64,000 nt of DNA. Source: Kordia antarctica. Its GTDB lineage: Bacteria > Bacteroidota > Bacteroidia > Flavobacteriales > Flavobacteriaceae. The notes under the pieces are model-generated. The model was given only the letters and a program-made list of their open reading frames with translations. It was not told the DNA's origin and ran no database searches. Each line of letters begins with the position of its first letter. Within the stretch, counting starts at the first letter, position 1. Made by a program: the position numbers and the translations under genes. The DNA lies in contig NZ_CP019288.1 of the NCBI RefSeq assembly GCF_009901525.1, positions 372,001 to 436,000 of the forward strand, read 5' to 3'. Shown piece by piece: positions 1-8,274 of the stretch.

Positions 1-536
1 TTGTCAAGTAATATGTTATTACTCTTTGTATAATTCCTGTTATCACTTGCTTTGTGGGCATACATTTGAGAAACATCGGCTAAACCTGCCAAATTATTAT
101 CAAGTTCAAAGTATTTTTGAGCATCTTCTAGGTAAGCATTCGCTTTAAGGGAATCTCTTTTAATTATAGAAGTGTTGTAATATAACTTAAGAGATGCAAT
201 TCCTGCGGCTTCATAATTCTTTTCTAATTTTGCATACTTAAGCGTTAGAAGATGATTTTGATACTGTAAAATTCGTTCTTCATCTCTATCACTAATCAAT
301 GCTCTTAATTGATAATAACAGGAAAGATGCCCTTTAATTTTTTTATCTATAGGCTTAGGAATGGAGTCTAAGTATAACGTAGCCGTTTTGGGTGAGTTTT
401 CTAAATGCTTGTCAGCAGAATCAATATATCTTAAAAATTTCCCTGTATGATTATCTTGAGCCAAAGCAGCGGTACTGCAAAGCAACAAGAATAGTATTGT
501 TTTAATAAATGATTTTAAATATAAAAGAATAATCAG
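1..536 (-). CDS. Secreted TPR-like protein, N-terminal part (runs off the window)
   Basis: Open minus-strand frame with no stop across about 178 codons. It begins with a hydrophobic Sec-type signal ending in STAALAQ, followed by a helical region with alternating Tyr/Leu/Ala spacing that looks like tetratricopeptide repeats. In Flavobacteriia such proteins often continue into a transmembrane segment and a regulatory DNA-binding or kinase domain, but that part lies outside the window, so the function is not known. The start is odd: upstream of the signal peptide the frame has no ATG, GTG or TTG before an in-frame TAG at 537-539. Only CTG (534-536), ATT codons, or TTG codons inside the signal peptide are available. 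Confidence 0.6.
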   Translation of the reverse strand, partial: MIILLYLKSFIKTILFLLLCSTAALAQDNHTGKFLRYIDSADKHLENSPKTATLYLDSIPKPIDKKIKGHLSCYYQLRALISDRDEERILQYQNHLLTLKYAKLEKNYEAAGIASLKLYYNTSIIKRDSLKANAYLEDAQKYFELDNNLAGLADVSQMYAHKASDNRNYTKSNNILLD

Positions 537-733
537 CTAATTAATATAAGTTAAACAATAAAGGTAGAACAACAAAGATAAACAAGGTTGAGTGAAAAAC
601 ATATTTTTTAACAAAGCTTTTTAATACAAATTTAGTTTTGATTTTGGTAGAATCATTATAAGGATTAGCTTCTCTAATTAGTAAAAACTCTTTGATGTAT
701 GCCTTTTTCTGACTTCAAATTTCCAAAAGTAGA

Positions 734-794
734 AATCCTATAACGATATATGAAAATCGTGTAACATGGAAAGTAGGTCTTCATATTACTTTTG
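734..794 (+). promoter_or_regulatory. Promoter A with two 21-bp-spaced direct repeats
   Basis: Two copies of AATnnTRTAACR start at 734 and 755, a 21-bp pitch. The -7 box TACTTTTG (787-794) fits the Bacteroidetes TAnnTTTG consensus and lies 26 bp after the start of the proximal GTAACA core. The distal copy is the weakest of the six (ATAACG core). The same layout recurs at 855-915 and 3116-3176. Repeats of this pitch next to the -33 region suit an AraC-family activator. Confidence 0.65.
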
Positions 795-854
795 TACAGT
801 AATCATTTAATAATGAAAACAGAGAATTTACACAAGTATAGAACACTAACTGTA

Positions 855-915
855 AATTCTGTAACAAACACCACAAATGATGTAACAGCAAAGGTTCAAA
901 TAGGTTGCATCTTTG
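855..915 (+). promoter_or_regulatory. Promoter B with two 21-bp-spaced direct repeats
   Basis: GTAACA cores at 861 and 882 sit in the 12-bp repeat AATnnTGTAACA, 21 bp apart. The -7 box CATCTTTG (908-915) starts exactly 26 bp after the proximal core, as in promoters A and C. Transcription would start near 919-922, just upstream of the lipoprotein start codon at 940, so this is the nearest promoter of the six-gene operon. Confidence 0.7.
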
Positions 916-939
916 TACAGAAGAAAAAATGATAAATTA

Positions 940-1515
940 ATGAAGTCAAACACATACATACAAAAAATAACAGGTTTAGCAATAGTAACGTTTATAGTTA
1001 TGAACTTTAATTCTTGTGAATACTTTGTTAGAAGCGATAAAGCAGAAACAATAAGAACAGCCGAATCAAACGAAGCTATTTCAATACAAAAAAATGAAGC
1101 TAAATTATTAGTAATGGCATCAAAAAATAATTTAGACGTTATAAAGCTGTGTACGATTATTGAAGATGAAAAAGTTGATGAGAATGTTAAAAATTTAGTA
1201 GAAGAAATAAAAAACGAACAACTAACGATTCTTGCAAAATATAATGAATTGGCTTCAGAGAATGTAATATCCATACCAAGATATTCAACGTTGAAATATG
1301 AGGAAATTATGACACTTAAGGATTCTGAAGGTTTAGAAGATCATCTAAAACTATTAAGTACTAAAATATACAACCAACAGAATTTTTTAGACAAACTATC
1401 AGACACCACAGATAATTCAGAATTTAAGGAAATGGCACAATTTGCAAATAACACCTTAAAGAAAAGTCTCAACAAAACAGAAAAAACATTAGAAATTTTA
1501 AATACAAACAGCTAA
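940..1515 (+). CDS. DUF4142-like lipoprotein
   Basis: A 191-residue protein. The start at 940 gives a signal peptide with lipobox FNSC, so it should be lipidated and exported. A frame-compatible upstream start at 913 lies inside the -7 box and is rejected. The mature part is almost entirely helical and charged, with the spacing of DUF4142-type ferritin-like bundles found in periplasmic stress proteins; the family match is by eye. It is the first gene of an operon with lmo0937-, YtxH- and holin-like membrane proteins, which suggests an envelope or general stress role. The biochemical activity is unknown. Confidence 0.7.
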   Translation: MKSNTYIQKITGLAIVTFIVMNFNSCEYFVRSDKAETIRTAESNEAISIQKNEAKLLVMASKNNLDVIKLCTIIEDEKVDENVKNLVEEIKNEQLTILAKYNELASENVISIPRYSTLKYEEIMTLKDSEGLEDHLKLLSTKIYNQQNFLDKLSDTTDNSEFKEMAQFANNTLKKSLNKTEKTLEILNTNS

Positions 1516-1551
1516 AGAAGCTACTTATACTAACAATTAAAACCAAAAAAA

Positions 1552-1704
1552 ATGAGAGGTTTATTATACATTATCGCAGTAATATTAGTTATAGGATGGG
1601 CATTAGGATTCTTCGTATACAGTTCAGGAGGATTAATCCACATTTTATTAGTAATTGCAGTAATCGCAGTTTTATTAAGACTAATTGGAGGAAAAGGAGT
1701 TTAA
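1552..1704 (+). CDS. Small lmo0937-family membrane peptide
   Basis: A 50-residue hydrophobic protein starting MRGLLYIIAV and ending GGKGV. Two transmembrane segments (about residues 4-23 and 28-45) are joined by a short turn with SSGG. This fits the lmo0937/DUF5670 family of tiny stress-associated membrane proteins, whose members share the LLYxIAxxLxxxWxLGF pattern. It lies 36 bp after the DUF4142 lipoprotein and 58 bp before the YtxH gene, on the same strand, and is probably co-transcribed. No molecular function is established for the family. Confidence 0.8.
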   Translation: MRGLLYIIAVILVIGWALGFFVYSSGGLIHILLVIAVIAVLLRLIGGKGV

Positions 1705-1762
1705 TCCACTCAAAAGGATTGAAAATCAAATATAAATATTAATTCAAAAAAACAAAAAAGAC

Positions 1763-2056
1763 ATGAAAATTAACAATACAGTAATCGTACTAGGAAGTGT
1801 AGCAATTGGAGCAGCATTAGGAATTTTATTTGCACCAAAAAAAGGTTCAGAAACTAGAAAAGAAATTGCTGACGGAACGAAAGATTTAGCGAATTCAGCA
1901 AAAGATAGCGTTGACAAAGTAATGAGTGAAGTTTCTCAGAAATTCAATTCACTTAAAGAAGATGGGAAAGAATTGATTAACAAAGGAAAAGAAAAGATTA
2001 ATACAGCAGCAAGAATAGCTAAAGACGCTAAAGAAGAGTTAAAAGAAGAGCTATAA
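1763..2056 (+). CDS. YtxH domain protein
   Basis: A 97-residue protein. One N-terminal membrane segment (about 7-25) contains the family pattern [21 protein letters not shown]. The rest is a long amphipathic Lys/Glu-rich helix (about 30-97) likely to form a coiled coil at the membrane surface. YtxH proteins are general-stress-induced in Bacillus and common in Bacteroidetes; the exact role is unclear. Its neighbours, an lmo0937-type peptide upstream and a holin-like protein 20 bp downstream, form a recurring flavobacterial stress cluster. Confidence 0.85.
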   Translation: MKINNTVIVLGSVAIGAALGILFAPKKGSETRKEIADGTKDLANSAKDSVDKVMSEVSQKFNSLKEDGKELINKGKEKINTAARIAKDAKEELKEEL

Positions 2057-2076
2057 TCAAACAATTAAAATAATAT

Positions 2077-2475
2077 ATGGAATCTACTGCATCACACATA
2101 GAGGCAATTTATGACAAAGCAAAGGCATATACAGAAACAAGTATTGCGTTGTACAAGCTAAATGCCATAGACAAAACGGCAGATATTGTATCATCTATCG
2201 TGTCTTGGCTAGCTTTAGGCTCTATTGTAGTAGTATTTATATTATTTATTAATATAGGTATCAGCCTTTATATAGGTGAATTGTTGCAAGCAAATTACCT
2301 GGGTTTCTTAATAGTTTCTTCGTTTTATTTAGTGTTAGGCACATTGCTGTACATTTTTAATGGAAGACTCATCAGCAAACCAATTACAAATCTTGTCATC
2401 TCAAAATTGATGAGAGCAAAAAAAGAAGACATTCTAATCCCTAATATCACTGAAGATGATGAAGAAAATAAGTAG
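2077..2475 (+). CDS. Phage-holin-like (DUF1469) membrane protein
   Basis: A 132-residue protein. An N-terminal helix is followed by two long membrane segments (about 37-62 and 72-95) and a basic C-terminal tail with SKLMRAKKED. This is the layout of the phage_holin_3_6/DUF1469 family, which in cellular genomes sits beside YtxH genes and is not evidence of a prophage. Its last 20 bases overlap the start of the next gene, so the two are probably translationally coupled. Confidence 0.75.
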   Translation: MESTASHIEAIYDKAKAYTETSIALYKLNAIDKTADIVSSIVSWLALGSIVVVFILFINIGISLYIGELLQANYLGFLIVSSFYLVLGTLLYIFNGRLISKPITNLVISKLMRAKKEDILIPNITEDDEENK

Positions 2476-2797
2476 TAATCAGGAATTAGAACAAGAAATA
2501 ATCAAACTTAAAGCTCAAAAAGCAATTCATTTTCGCGCTTTAAAATCGCAAATGTCAATATCGTATGAAGAATTAAGACCTTCTAGAATTATAAAACGTG
2601 TGTTTGCCGATATAAAGGAAGAGCCGGAGATAAAAGACAATGTTTTAAAATCTTTGTTGAGCCTAGCTGGAGGTTATCTTACGAAACGAATATTAATTGG
2701 GAAGTCAAATTCCTTTTTAAAATCAATCATGGGATATCTTGTACAAATTGGAGCAACTAAATTAGTATCAAACAAAATAATAACTAACAATAAATAA
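2456..2797 (+). CDS. Unknown protein coupled to the holin-like gene
   Basis: A 113-residue protein; adjacent ATG codons at 2456 and 2459 are both possible starts. Residues 5-30 are a charged helix, the middle has a short basic/acidic stretch (RIIKRVFADIKEEPEIKD), and the C-terminal half is moderately hydrophobic with Gly-Tyr pairs. No catalytic motif or clear transmembrane helix is visible. I do not recognise a named family. The overlap with the holin-like gene and the position in the stress operon suggest it acts with its membrane neighbours. Confidence 0.75.
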   Translation: MMKKISSNQELEQEIIKLKAQKAIHFRALKSQMSISYEELRPSRIIKRVFADIKEEPEIKDNVLKSLLSLAGGYLTKRILIGKSNSFLKSIMGYLVQIGATKLVSNKIITNNK

Positions 2798-2808
2798 AAT
2801 CTAACAGT

Positions 2809-3042
2809 ATGAAAAAATTAATCGTATTTGCCGTAGCATCTTTATTTACACTTTCAATGTTTACTTCTTGTGAAGAAAAAACAAAAGAAGAGAAACTAGT
2901 AGAAGAAATGAAAGCTGACGGAGCAGAAATTAAAGTGAATGAAGACGGAACGAAAATAAAGATGGAAACTGAAGATAAATCCGTGAAAATTAAAAAGGAT
3001 GACGGAGAAACGAAGATCAAAATTAAAGAAGATAACGAATAG
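2809..3042 (+). CDS. Small highly charged lipoprotein
   Basis: A 77-residue protein. A typical SPII signal with lipobox MFTSC leaves a mature protein of about 57 residues made of repeated Glu/Lys/Asp patterns (KIKMETEDKSVKIKKDDGETK). The period of about 8-10 residues suggests a simple beta repeat or a disordered charged tail. It is the last gene of the operon, 11 bp after the previous one and followed by a strong terminator at 3067. The function is unknown. Confidence 0.75.
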   Translation: MKKLIVFAVASLFTLSMFTSCEEKTKEEKLVEEMKADGAEIKVNEDGTKIKMETEDKSVKIKKDDGETKIKIKEDNE

Positions 3043-3066
3043 ACGTTTTTATTAAAATACTGATTT

Positions 3067-3098
3067 AAAGCCATTTGATTTTGTCAAATGGCTTTTTT
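3067..3098 (+). terminator. Rho-independent terminator of the stress operon
   Basis: Twelve-base-pair stem AAAGCCATTTGA (3067-3078) with TCAAATGGCTTT (3084-3095) around a five-base loop, then a T tract. It ends the six-gene operon. Confidence 0.9.
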
Positions 3099-3115
3099 GT
3101 TTAACGTTATTCCAA

Positions 3116-3176
3116 AATTATGTAACAGGTTTGAAAAATTGTGTAACACGAAAAGGACTACTTATTCGCATCTTTG
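3116..3176 (+). promoter_or_regulatory. Promoter C of the AraC gene, with the same direct-repeat pair
   Basis: GTAACA cores at 3122 and 3143 within AATnnTGTAACA repeats are 21 bp apart; the -7 box CATCTTTG is at 3169-3176, again 26 bp from the proximal core. The identical geometry in front of the AraC-type gene and of the neighbouring operon suggests that this regulator controls both. Confidence 0.7.
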
Positions 3177-3230
3177 TAATGTACTTAGAAATAAGGGTAA
3201 AACGAATAATTAACCTATAACCTATCAAAC

Positions 3231-4259
3231 ATGAAAACTATACAAATCAACATCAGTAATATTGAATCAACATTTAACAGTTTAGAAAGAGAATGTCAAG
3301 GTACGTTAGCACAAACTGAAACAGAAAGACTTTTAGAATTTAATAATTCAACTGGTTCAGGAAATATAACAGGTTTTAATTTTAATCACAACATATCATA
3401 CATTACATATGATGTAAAATTTGAGGAAGACACAGTTCTTGTGTTTGATCAAAAAAATAATGAACAATCACTTAATTACTTATATTGTTCAGAAGGAGAA
3501 TTAATTCATAGCTTTGGAGAAACAGGAAAAAAATTACGTTTCTCAGAAATGCAAATCGCCATATTTTCGAACTCATTAGCAAAAGCAAATCATTTTTACT
3601 TCAAAAAGAATGAATATCAAAAATTCACGATGATTAGCTTTTTGGCAAGCAAGCCAATTACAAAAGCTACTGACGGATTTACAAGTCAACTAATGCAATT
3701 GTTTCAATCCAAGCAAGTAAAAGGGAAGTTTGCGTATACGAGTTCTTACAACTTAAAAATACAAGAAAGATTAAATCAAATTGAAGCAGCTTCAAACAAC
3801 AACATAGCGGATGTATTACTCAAAAAGGGAATGTTGCAAGTATCGTTGTCAATGATTGTAAATCAATACTTTAAAGACGCTGAAAACAAAGCCGAAAACA
3901 CTTTTTCTTTAAGCAAAGCAGAAATGGAAAGCATCAAAGAAATTAGTGAGTTTATTAAGAATTATCCAGATTACCAATTTGACTTAAATTACTTAAGTGA
4001 AAAAACAGGTTTAACTCCAGCAAAATTGCAAGAAGGCTTCAAAGCACTTTTTGGAAGAACAGTTTCTAATTTTATAAAAAATGTACGTGTAGAATTGGCA
4101 GAAAAATTAATAAACACATCAGATTTAAACATCTCACAAATAGTGTACACAATTGGCTTTAGTAGCAGAAGTTACTTTTCAAAAATATTCAAAGAAAAAT
4201 ACAAGTGTAGCCCAAAAGAATATCAAGATAGTAAAGTAGGGTTACGAATGACTGCCTAA
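3231..4259 (+). CDS. AraC-family transcriptional regulator
   Basis: A 342-residue protein. The C-terminal 95 residues or so hold the two helix-turn-helix units of the AraC/XylS domain (LSEKTGLTPAKLQEGFKALF, then ISQIVYTIGFSSRSYFSKIF). The N-terminal 240 residues have no sensor domain I can name. Its promoter carries two direct repeats 21 bp apart, and the upstream operon has the same sites in two tandem promoters. The likely role is an autoregulated activator of the 940-3042 operon. The DNA-binding domain is clear; the regulon is inference. Confidence 0.85.
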   Translation: MKTIQINISNIESTFNSLERECQGTLAQTETERLLEFNNSTGSGNITGFNFNHNISYITYDVKFEEDTVLVFDQKNNEQSLNYLYCSEGELIHSFGETGKKLRFSEMQIAIFSNSLAKANHFYFKKNEYQKFTMISFLASKPITKATDGFTSQLMQLFQSKQVKGKFAYTSSYNLKIQERLNQIEAASNNNIADVLLKKGMLQVSLSMIVNQYFKDAENKAENTFSLSKAEMESIKEISEFIKNYPDYQFDLNYLSEKTGLTPAKLQEGFKALFGRTVSNFIKNVRVELAEKLINTSDLNISQIVYTIGFSSRSYFSKIFKEKYKCSPKEYQDSKVGLRMTA

Positions 4260-4290
4260 TAACACAATAGACTTTATATTTAAAGCCAAA

Positions 4291-4330
4291 AATGTCACTA
4301 AAAAGTACTAATTTTTTAGTGACATTATTT
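4291..4330 (+). terminator. Terminator after the AraC gene
   Basis: Fourteen-base-pair stem AATGTCACTAAAAA (4291-4304) with TTTTTAGTGACATT (4313-4326), eight-base loop and trailing T-rich sequence. Confidence 0.85.
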
Positions 4331-4400
4331 ATTTAAATATTTCACGATAATTTCTTTTAGTTTAGTACATTGTGGTATATTAATTGCACTATAATATAGT

Positions 4401-5387
4401 ATGAAACCATACAACAAATTTATGCACTACAAAGCCACTAAAATTTTTACAATGATGTTCGTATTGATAAGCTTTATCGCTTTCTCACAGGAACAAAAAC
4501 TACCAATTAGATCTATTGGAGAAATAGAGCCTATTGGCGAGTTGAAAGACGATGTACTTCAAATATTATTAGAATCACAAGTAAACAGCAATCCGAAATG
4601 GAAATCTTTAGTCAGAAACAAAAGATTATCTATTGGTATTGTTGATTTAAGTGACTTAAAAAACATAAAATACGCAGGTATTAATGACGATGAAATGATG
4701 TATGCTGCGAGTTTACCAAAAATTGCGATTCTATTAGCTGCAATGGACGCGATTGATAATGGCGAATTGGAAGACACAAAAGAAGTTCGGAAAGACATGC
4801 GATTAATGATTAGTAAATCTAACAATCAGGCGTCCACACGAATGATAGACCGCGTAGGATATGCAAAAATAGAATCAGTCTTACGTTCACCACAAAACAT
4901 GTTGTACGATGAAGAAGCTGGTGGCGGACTTTGGGTAGGAAAACGATATGCAGCAGGAGGAAAGAGAAATCCAGATCCGATGAAAGGATTAAGTCATGCA
5001 GCAACCACAAGACAAGTATGTAGTTTTTACTACCAATTGGCTTTAGGAAATTTGGTTTCTCCAGAACGATCTAAAGAAATGTTAGACATCATGAAAGATC
5101 CAGCATTACATCACAAATTTGTAAATGTACTCGATGATATTGCACCAAAAGCAACGGTATATAGAAAATCGGGTTCATGGAAAAACTATCATTCAGATTC
5201 TGCAATGGTTTGGGGACCGGATCGCCGATATATTATTGTGGCTCTGATTGAAGATGGAGCAGGAGAACAAATCATGAGAAAATTAGTAAAACCTTTAGAT
5301 GTTTTATTGCGAAAGACGGATAGGCTTACTAAAAAAAAAATGAATAAAGAAAAGAGGGAACAGAAAAGGAAAAAACAAAAAAATTAA
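4401..5387 (+). CDS. Secreted class A beta-lactamase-like serine hydrolase
   Basis: A 328-residue protein. The signal peptide ends near IAFSQ; an alternative start eight codons in gives a shorter, more typical signal. Three beta-lactamase/PBP-fold motifs are present in order: SLPK (Ser104, nucleophile; Lys107), SNN in the SDN position, and KSG followed by a Ser-rich strand. The fold is Beta-lactamase2 (PF13354-like). The substrate could be a beta-lactam, peptidoglycan or another ester/amide. The C-terminus is a very basic Lys/Arg tail. The stop codon overlaps the start of the transporter gene, so the two are coupled. Confidence 0.8.
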   Translation: MKPYNKFMHYKATKIFTMMFVLISFIAFSQEQKLPIRSIGEIEPIGELKDDVLQILLESQVNSNPKWKSLVRNKRLSIGIVDLSDLKNIKYAGINDDEMMYAASLPKIAILLAAMDAIDNGELEDTKEVRKDMRLMISKSNNQASTRMIDRVGYAKIESVLRSPQNMLYDEEAGGGLWVGKRYAAGGKRNPDPMKGLSHAATTRQVCSFYYQLALGNLVSPERSKEMLDIMKDPALHHKFVNVLDDIAPKATVYRKSGSWKNYHSDSAMVWGPDRRYIIVALIEDGAGEQIMRKLVKPLDVLLRKTDRLTKKKMNKEKREQKRKKQKN

Positions 5388-8212
5388 TGCTTAAAGGCTT
5401 TTTAAATAAAACATTTGGACTAAGAGATGGCGAAATATACATCTCTTTTTTAATGCAATTATATATCTTCTTGATTATAACGGTTTTACTCATTGTAAAA
5501 CCTACTGTAAATGCAATATTCTTATCTAAACTAGGCGCTGAACATTTACCATACGGATATTTATTAGTCGCGCTCACAGCAGTTATTACCTCTTACTTTT
5601 ACAACAAAGCTATCCGAAGATTTTCACTCATAAAAGTGACGGTTTCTTCGTTAGTATTTTTCAGTCTTGGATTTTTAGTTTTAAGTGCTTTATTGCATTT
5701 CAAAATGATTAATAATTGGGTTTTATATCTATATTATTTAGGAGTTTCATTATTTGCAGTTGTGGCGACATCGCAATTTTGGATTTTGGCAAATATGGTA
5801 TATAACTCCAGAGAAGCCAAACGATTATTCGGGTTCATTGGAGCAGGAGCAATAGCTGGAGGAGTTTTCGGAGGATATTTAACGAGTTTAGTCGTTTCTT
5901 CCTTTGGGAACAAAACAGTCGTACTTATAGCCGCAATATTAATACTATGTTGCATTCCGATTCTTCAAAAAGTGTGGAAATTACGTTTAAAAGTAATGAA
6001 CACATACGTTCGGAATCAACGTAAATTTCATGAAACAAACACTGAAGAAACTTCTCTAAGAATCATTTCAAAATCGAAACACTTAACATATTTAGCACTT
6101 ATTACAGGAATAAGTGTCATTGTTGCCAAATTAGTCGATTTTCAGTTTAGCGACTTTGCAAATAAAGCCATAAATGATCCAGAAGAATTAGCAGCCTTTT
6201 TTGGCTTTTGGTTCTCCTCATTCAATGTATTGGCACTAATATTACAGCTCTTTTTTACCAATCGTGTGTTGAGCAAACTTGGTGTTTCTAGCACATTACT
6301 CATCTTACCATTAGGAATTGCGCTTGGTTGTTTACTATTCTTAACGTTTCCGGAATTATGGGTTTTAGTATTAATAAAAGGAATCGACGGAAGTTTCAAA
6401 CAATCTGTAAACAAAGCAGCTTTTGAATTGTCTATCATGCCAATTCCGCTCAACATAAAAAATCAAGCAAAATCATACATTGATGTTGTGGTTGATAGTA
6501 TTGCGACCGGATTATCGGGTTTCATGCTCATCTTTTTAATCAGAAAACTAGATTTCGATACTTCGTACATTACCATTATTGTCTTATTCTTTGTTTTTAT
6601 TTGGATTCTTCTCATCTACAAACTTCGAGAAGCCTATTACAATTCCTTCAGAAAAAACATTGAAAGCACGATTCTCAAAAACAATGACAATCTGAATGAA
6701 GAGCGAAAGCCAGAAACTACCTTAACTGCCGCGCGTCGTGTTCTAAACGGAAATGATGAGGTTGCAATAGTAACTTTATTAGACAGACTGAGTAATTACA
6801 AAGTAAAATCGTTAAAAAATAGCATTGTAAAATTGCTCAATCATCCTTCAAACAAGATTAAAACGGAAGCTATCAAACTATTATACACGTACGATGGAGC
6901 AACTGAAATAGAAAACGTTAAAAAGTTAATTCATACAGAAGATGATGATCTGGTTTTTGCTGCATTAGATTATGTATTGTATCATTCGGCATCAGAAACG
7001 CAATTCTTTGAAACCTATCTAAATCATGAAAATGATTATATAGCCAATGCTGCATTATTGTGTTTGGCTAAAGAAACAGCAAGCAACAAAGAATTGGCGT
7101 CAAAATTTGAATTAAACAATAGAATCACAGAAAAAATAAATGCTATAAATGGTTCAGAAGTGGACACACGAGAAGCAGCAGTTGCCGATTTATTAATAAC
7201 AATTGCACACGCAGAATTGCCTGAACATCATTACTTTATTGAAAAATATCTAAAAAGTTACAATAGCCATATAAAATTTCATGCTATAAAAGCCGCTGGA
7301 ATTACAAAAGGAGAACGATTTATTGAAGGACTATTTGAATGTCTTTTAGAAAAAGAATACCGAAAAAAAGCTATCAAAGCGTTGCGAAATTATGGTTCAG
7401 GAATTACCACTACAATTCTAAATTTAGAAAAATCAGAATTATTAAATGAAAAAAATAAACGTTTTGTCCCAAAAATTGTAGAATCGTTCAAAACACAAAA
7501 TGCAGTACATGTATTAATGGGTTTAATGAAAAGTCGTGATTTTATAATTCGATTAGAAGCGTCTCGTTCACTATTGAAATTAAACAACAAACAAGCAAAA
7601 TTAATCTTCAATACGCGTTTGTTAAGAAATTTAATACTAAAAGAAGCCAAACATTACAAACAAGCGTTGGTCGCAAGGCATTTATTAAGTGAAATTATAG
7701 CATCAGATACTGAAATGGCTAATAAAACAATTGAAATAGCAGAATTAACACAAGCAAGGCGAAACGTTGTGGAAGTTTTAGAAGAACAGTTGGATATTAG
7801 TCTCAGAACAATTTTCAAACTATTGGCAATCATTTACAACGAAAATGACATCAAAATAACCTATTCAGGTTTACTAAGTGATGTAAAAGACACACGAATA
7901 AACGCGTTAGAATTTTTAGACAACTTATTAAAAAGTCAATTAAAATTTAAATTAATTCCTTTATTAGAACACTACGTATTAGAAGATGATTCGTCATTAA
8001 ATACACTCATAAAACCTAAAATTTCAGACGAAAAAACCTGTCTAACATTATTAATAAAAAGTAGAGGCAAGCGCATAAAATTAAACGTTTTACAATTAAT
8101 TATAGAACTCAATGACAAACGTTATATTCCTATTGTTAAGACGTTGAAAAAGCATAAAAGTATGGAAGTAAAATATGCCGCTACACAAACGTTGAAGCAT
8201 TTGAGTAACTAG
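5387..8212 (+). CDS. NTT/MFS-like nucleotide transporter with C-terminal HEAT repeats
   Basis: A 941-residue protein. Residues 1-420 hold about 12 transmembrane segments resembling the Npt1/Npt2 ADP/ATP translocase and MFS group (LFGFIGAGAIAGGVFGGYLT is typical). Residues 450-941 are soluble alpha-helical pairs of HEAT type (for example RVLNGNDEVAIVTLLDRL and later RDFIIRLEASRSLLKL). The NTT-HEAT arrangement is known in Bacteroidetes, but the cargo is not; energy parasitism is not implied. The start codon overlaps the last base of the upstream hydrolase stop codon, indicating coupled translation. Confidence 0.75.
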   Translation: MLKGFLNKTFGLRDGEIYISFLMQLYIFLIITVLLIVKPTVNAIFLSKLGAEHLPYGYLLVALTAVITSYFYNKAIRRFSLIKVTVSSLVFFSLGFLVLSALLHFKMINNWVLYLYYLGVSLFAVVATSQFWILANMVYNSREAKRLFGFIGAGAIAGGVFGGYLTSLVVSSFGNKTVVLIAAILILCCIPILQKVWKLRLKVMNTYVRNQRKFHETNTEETSLRIISKSKHLTYLALITGISVIVAKLVDFQFSDFANKAINDPEELAAFFGFWFSSFNVLALILQLFFTNRVLSKLGVSSTLLILPLGIALGCLLFLTFPELWVLVLIKGIDGSFKQSVNKAAFELSIMPIPLNIKNQAKSYIDVVVDSIATGLSGFMLIFLIRKLDFDTSYITIIVLFFVFIWILLIYKLREAYYNSFRKNIESTILKNNDNLNEERKPETTLTAARRVLNGNDEVAIVTLLDRLSNYKVKSLKNSIVKLLNHPSNKIKTEAIKLLYTYDGATEIENVKKLIHTEDDDLVFAALDYVLYHSASETQFFETYLNHENDYIANAALLCLAKETASNKELASKFELNNRITEKINAINGSEVDTREAAVADLLITIAHAELPEHHYFIEKYLKSYNSHIKFHAIKAAGITKGERFIEGLFECLLEKEYRKKAIKALRNYGSGITTTILNLEKSELLNEKNKRFVPKIVESFKTQNAVHVLMGLMKSRDFIIRLEASRSLLKLNNKQAKLIFNTRLLRNLILKEAKHYKQALVARHLLSEIIASDTEMANKTIEIAELTQARRNVVEVLEEQLDISLRTIFKLLAIIYNENDIKITYSGLLSDVKDTRINALEFLDNLLKSQLKFKLIPLLEHYVLEDDSSLNTLIKPKISDEKTCLTLLIKSRGKRIKLNVLQLIIELNDKRYIPIVKTLKKHKSMEVKYAATQTLKHLSN

Positions 8213-8274
8213 CGTTTTGTTTTAAAAATGCACCTAATTATCAAGTAGTTATCAATAAGTCTTAATGCTGGATT

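Larger units (their letters stand above)
537..939. other. Divergent intergenic region with tandem operators
   Basis: About 400 bp between the divergent genes. The left half is plain AT-rich sequence with no convincing gene. The right half carries two promoters, each with a pair of direct repeats (734-794 and 855-915, entered separately). Confidence 0.7.

Noticed and set aside
813-932. 39-codon frame between promoters A and B
   Set aside because: It runs through the operator repeats and the -7 box of promoter B and has no recognisable protein features; kept only as a possible remnant.
2077-2475. Holin-like gene as sign of a prophage
   Set aside because: No other phage genes are near; DUF1469 proteins beside YtxH are ordinary cellular genes.
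2784-3074. 96-residue minus-strand frame over the small lipoprotein
   Set aside because: It is antisense to a clear lipoprotein and ends in the terminator; Ser/Phe-rich composition is that of an antisense shadow.
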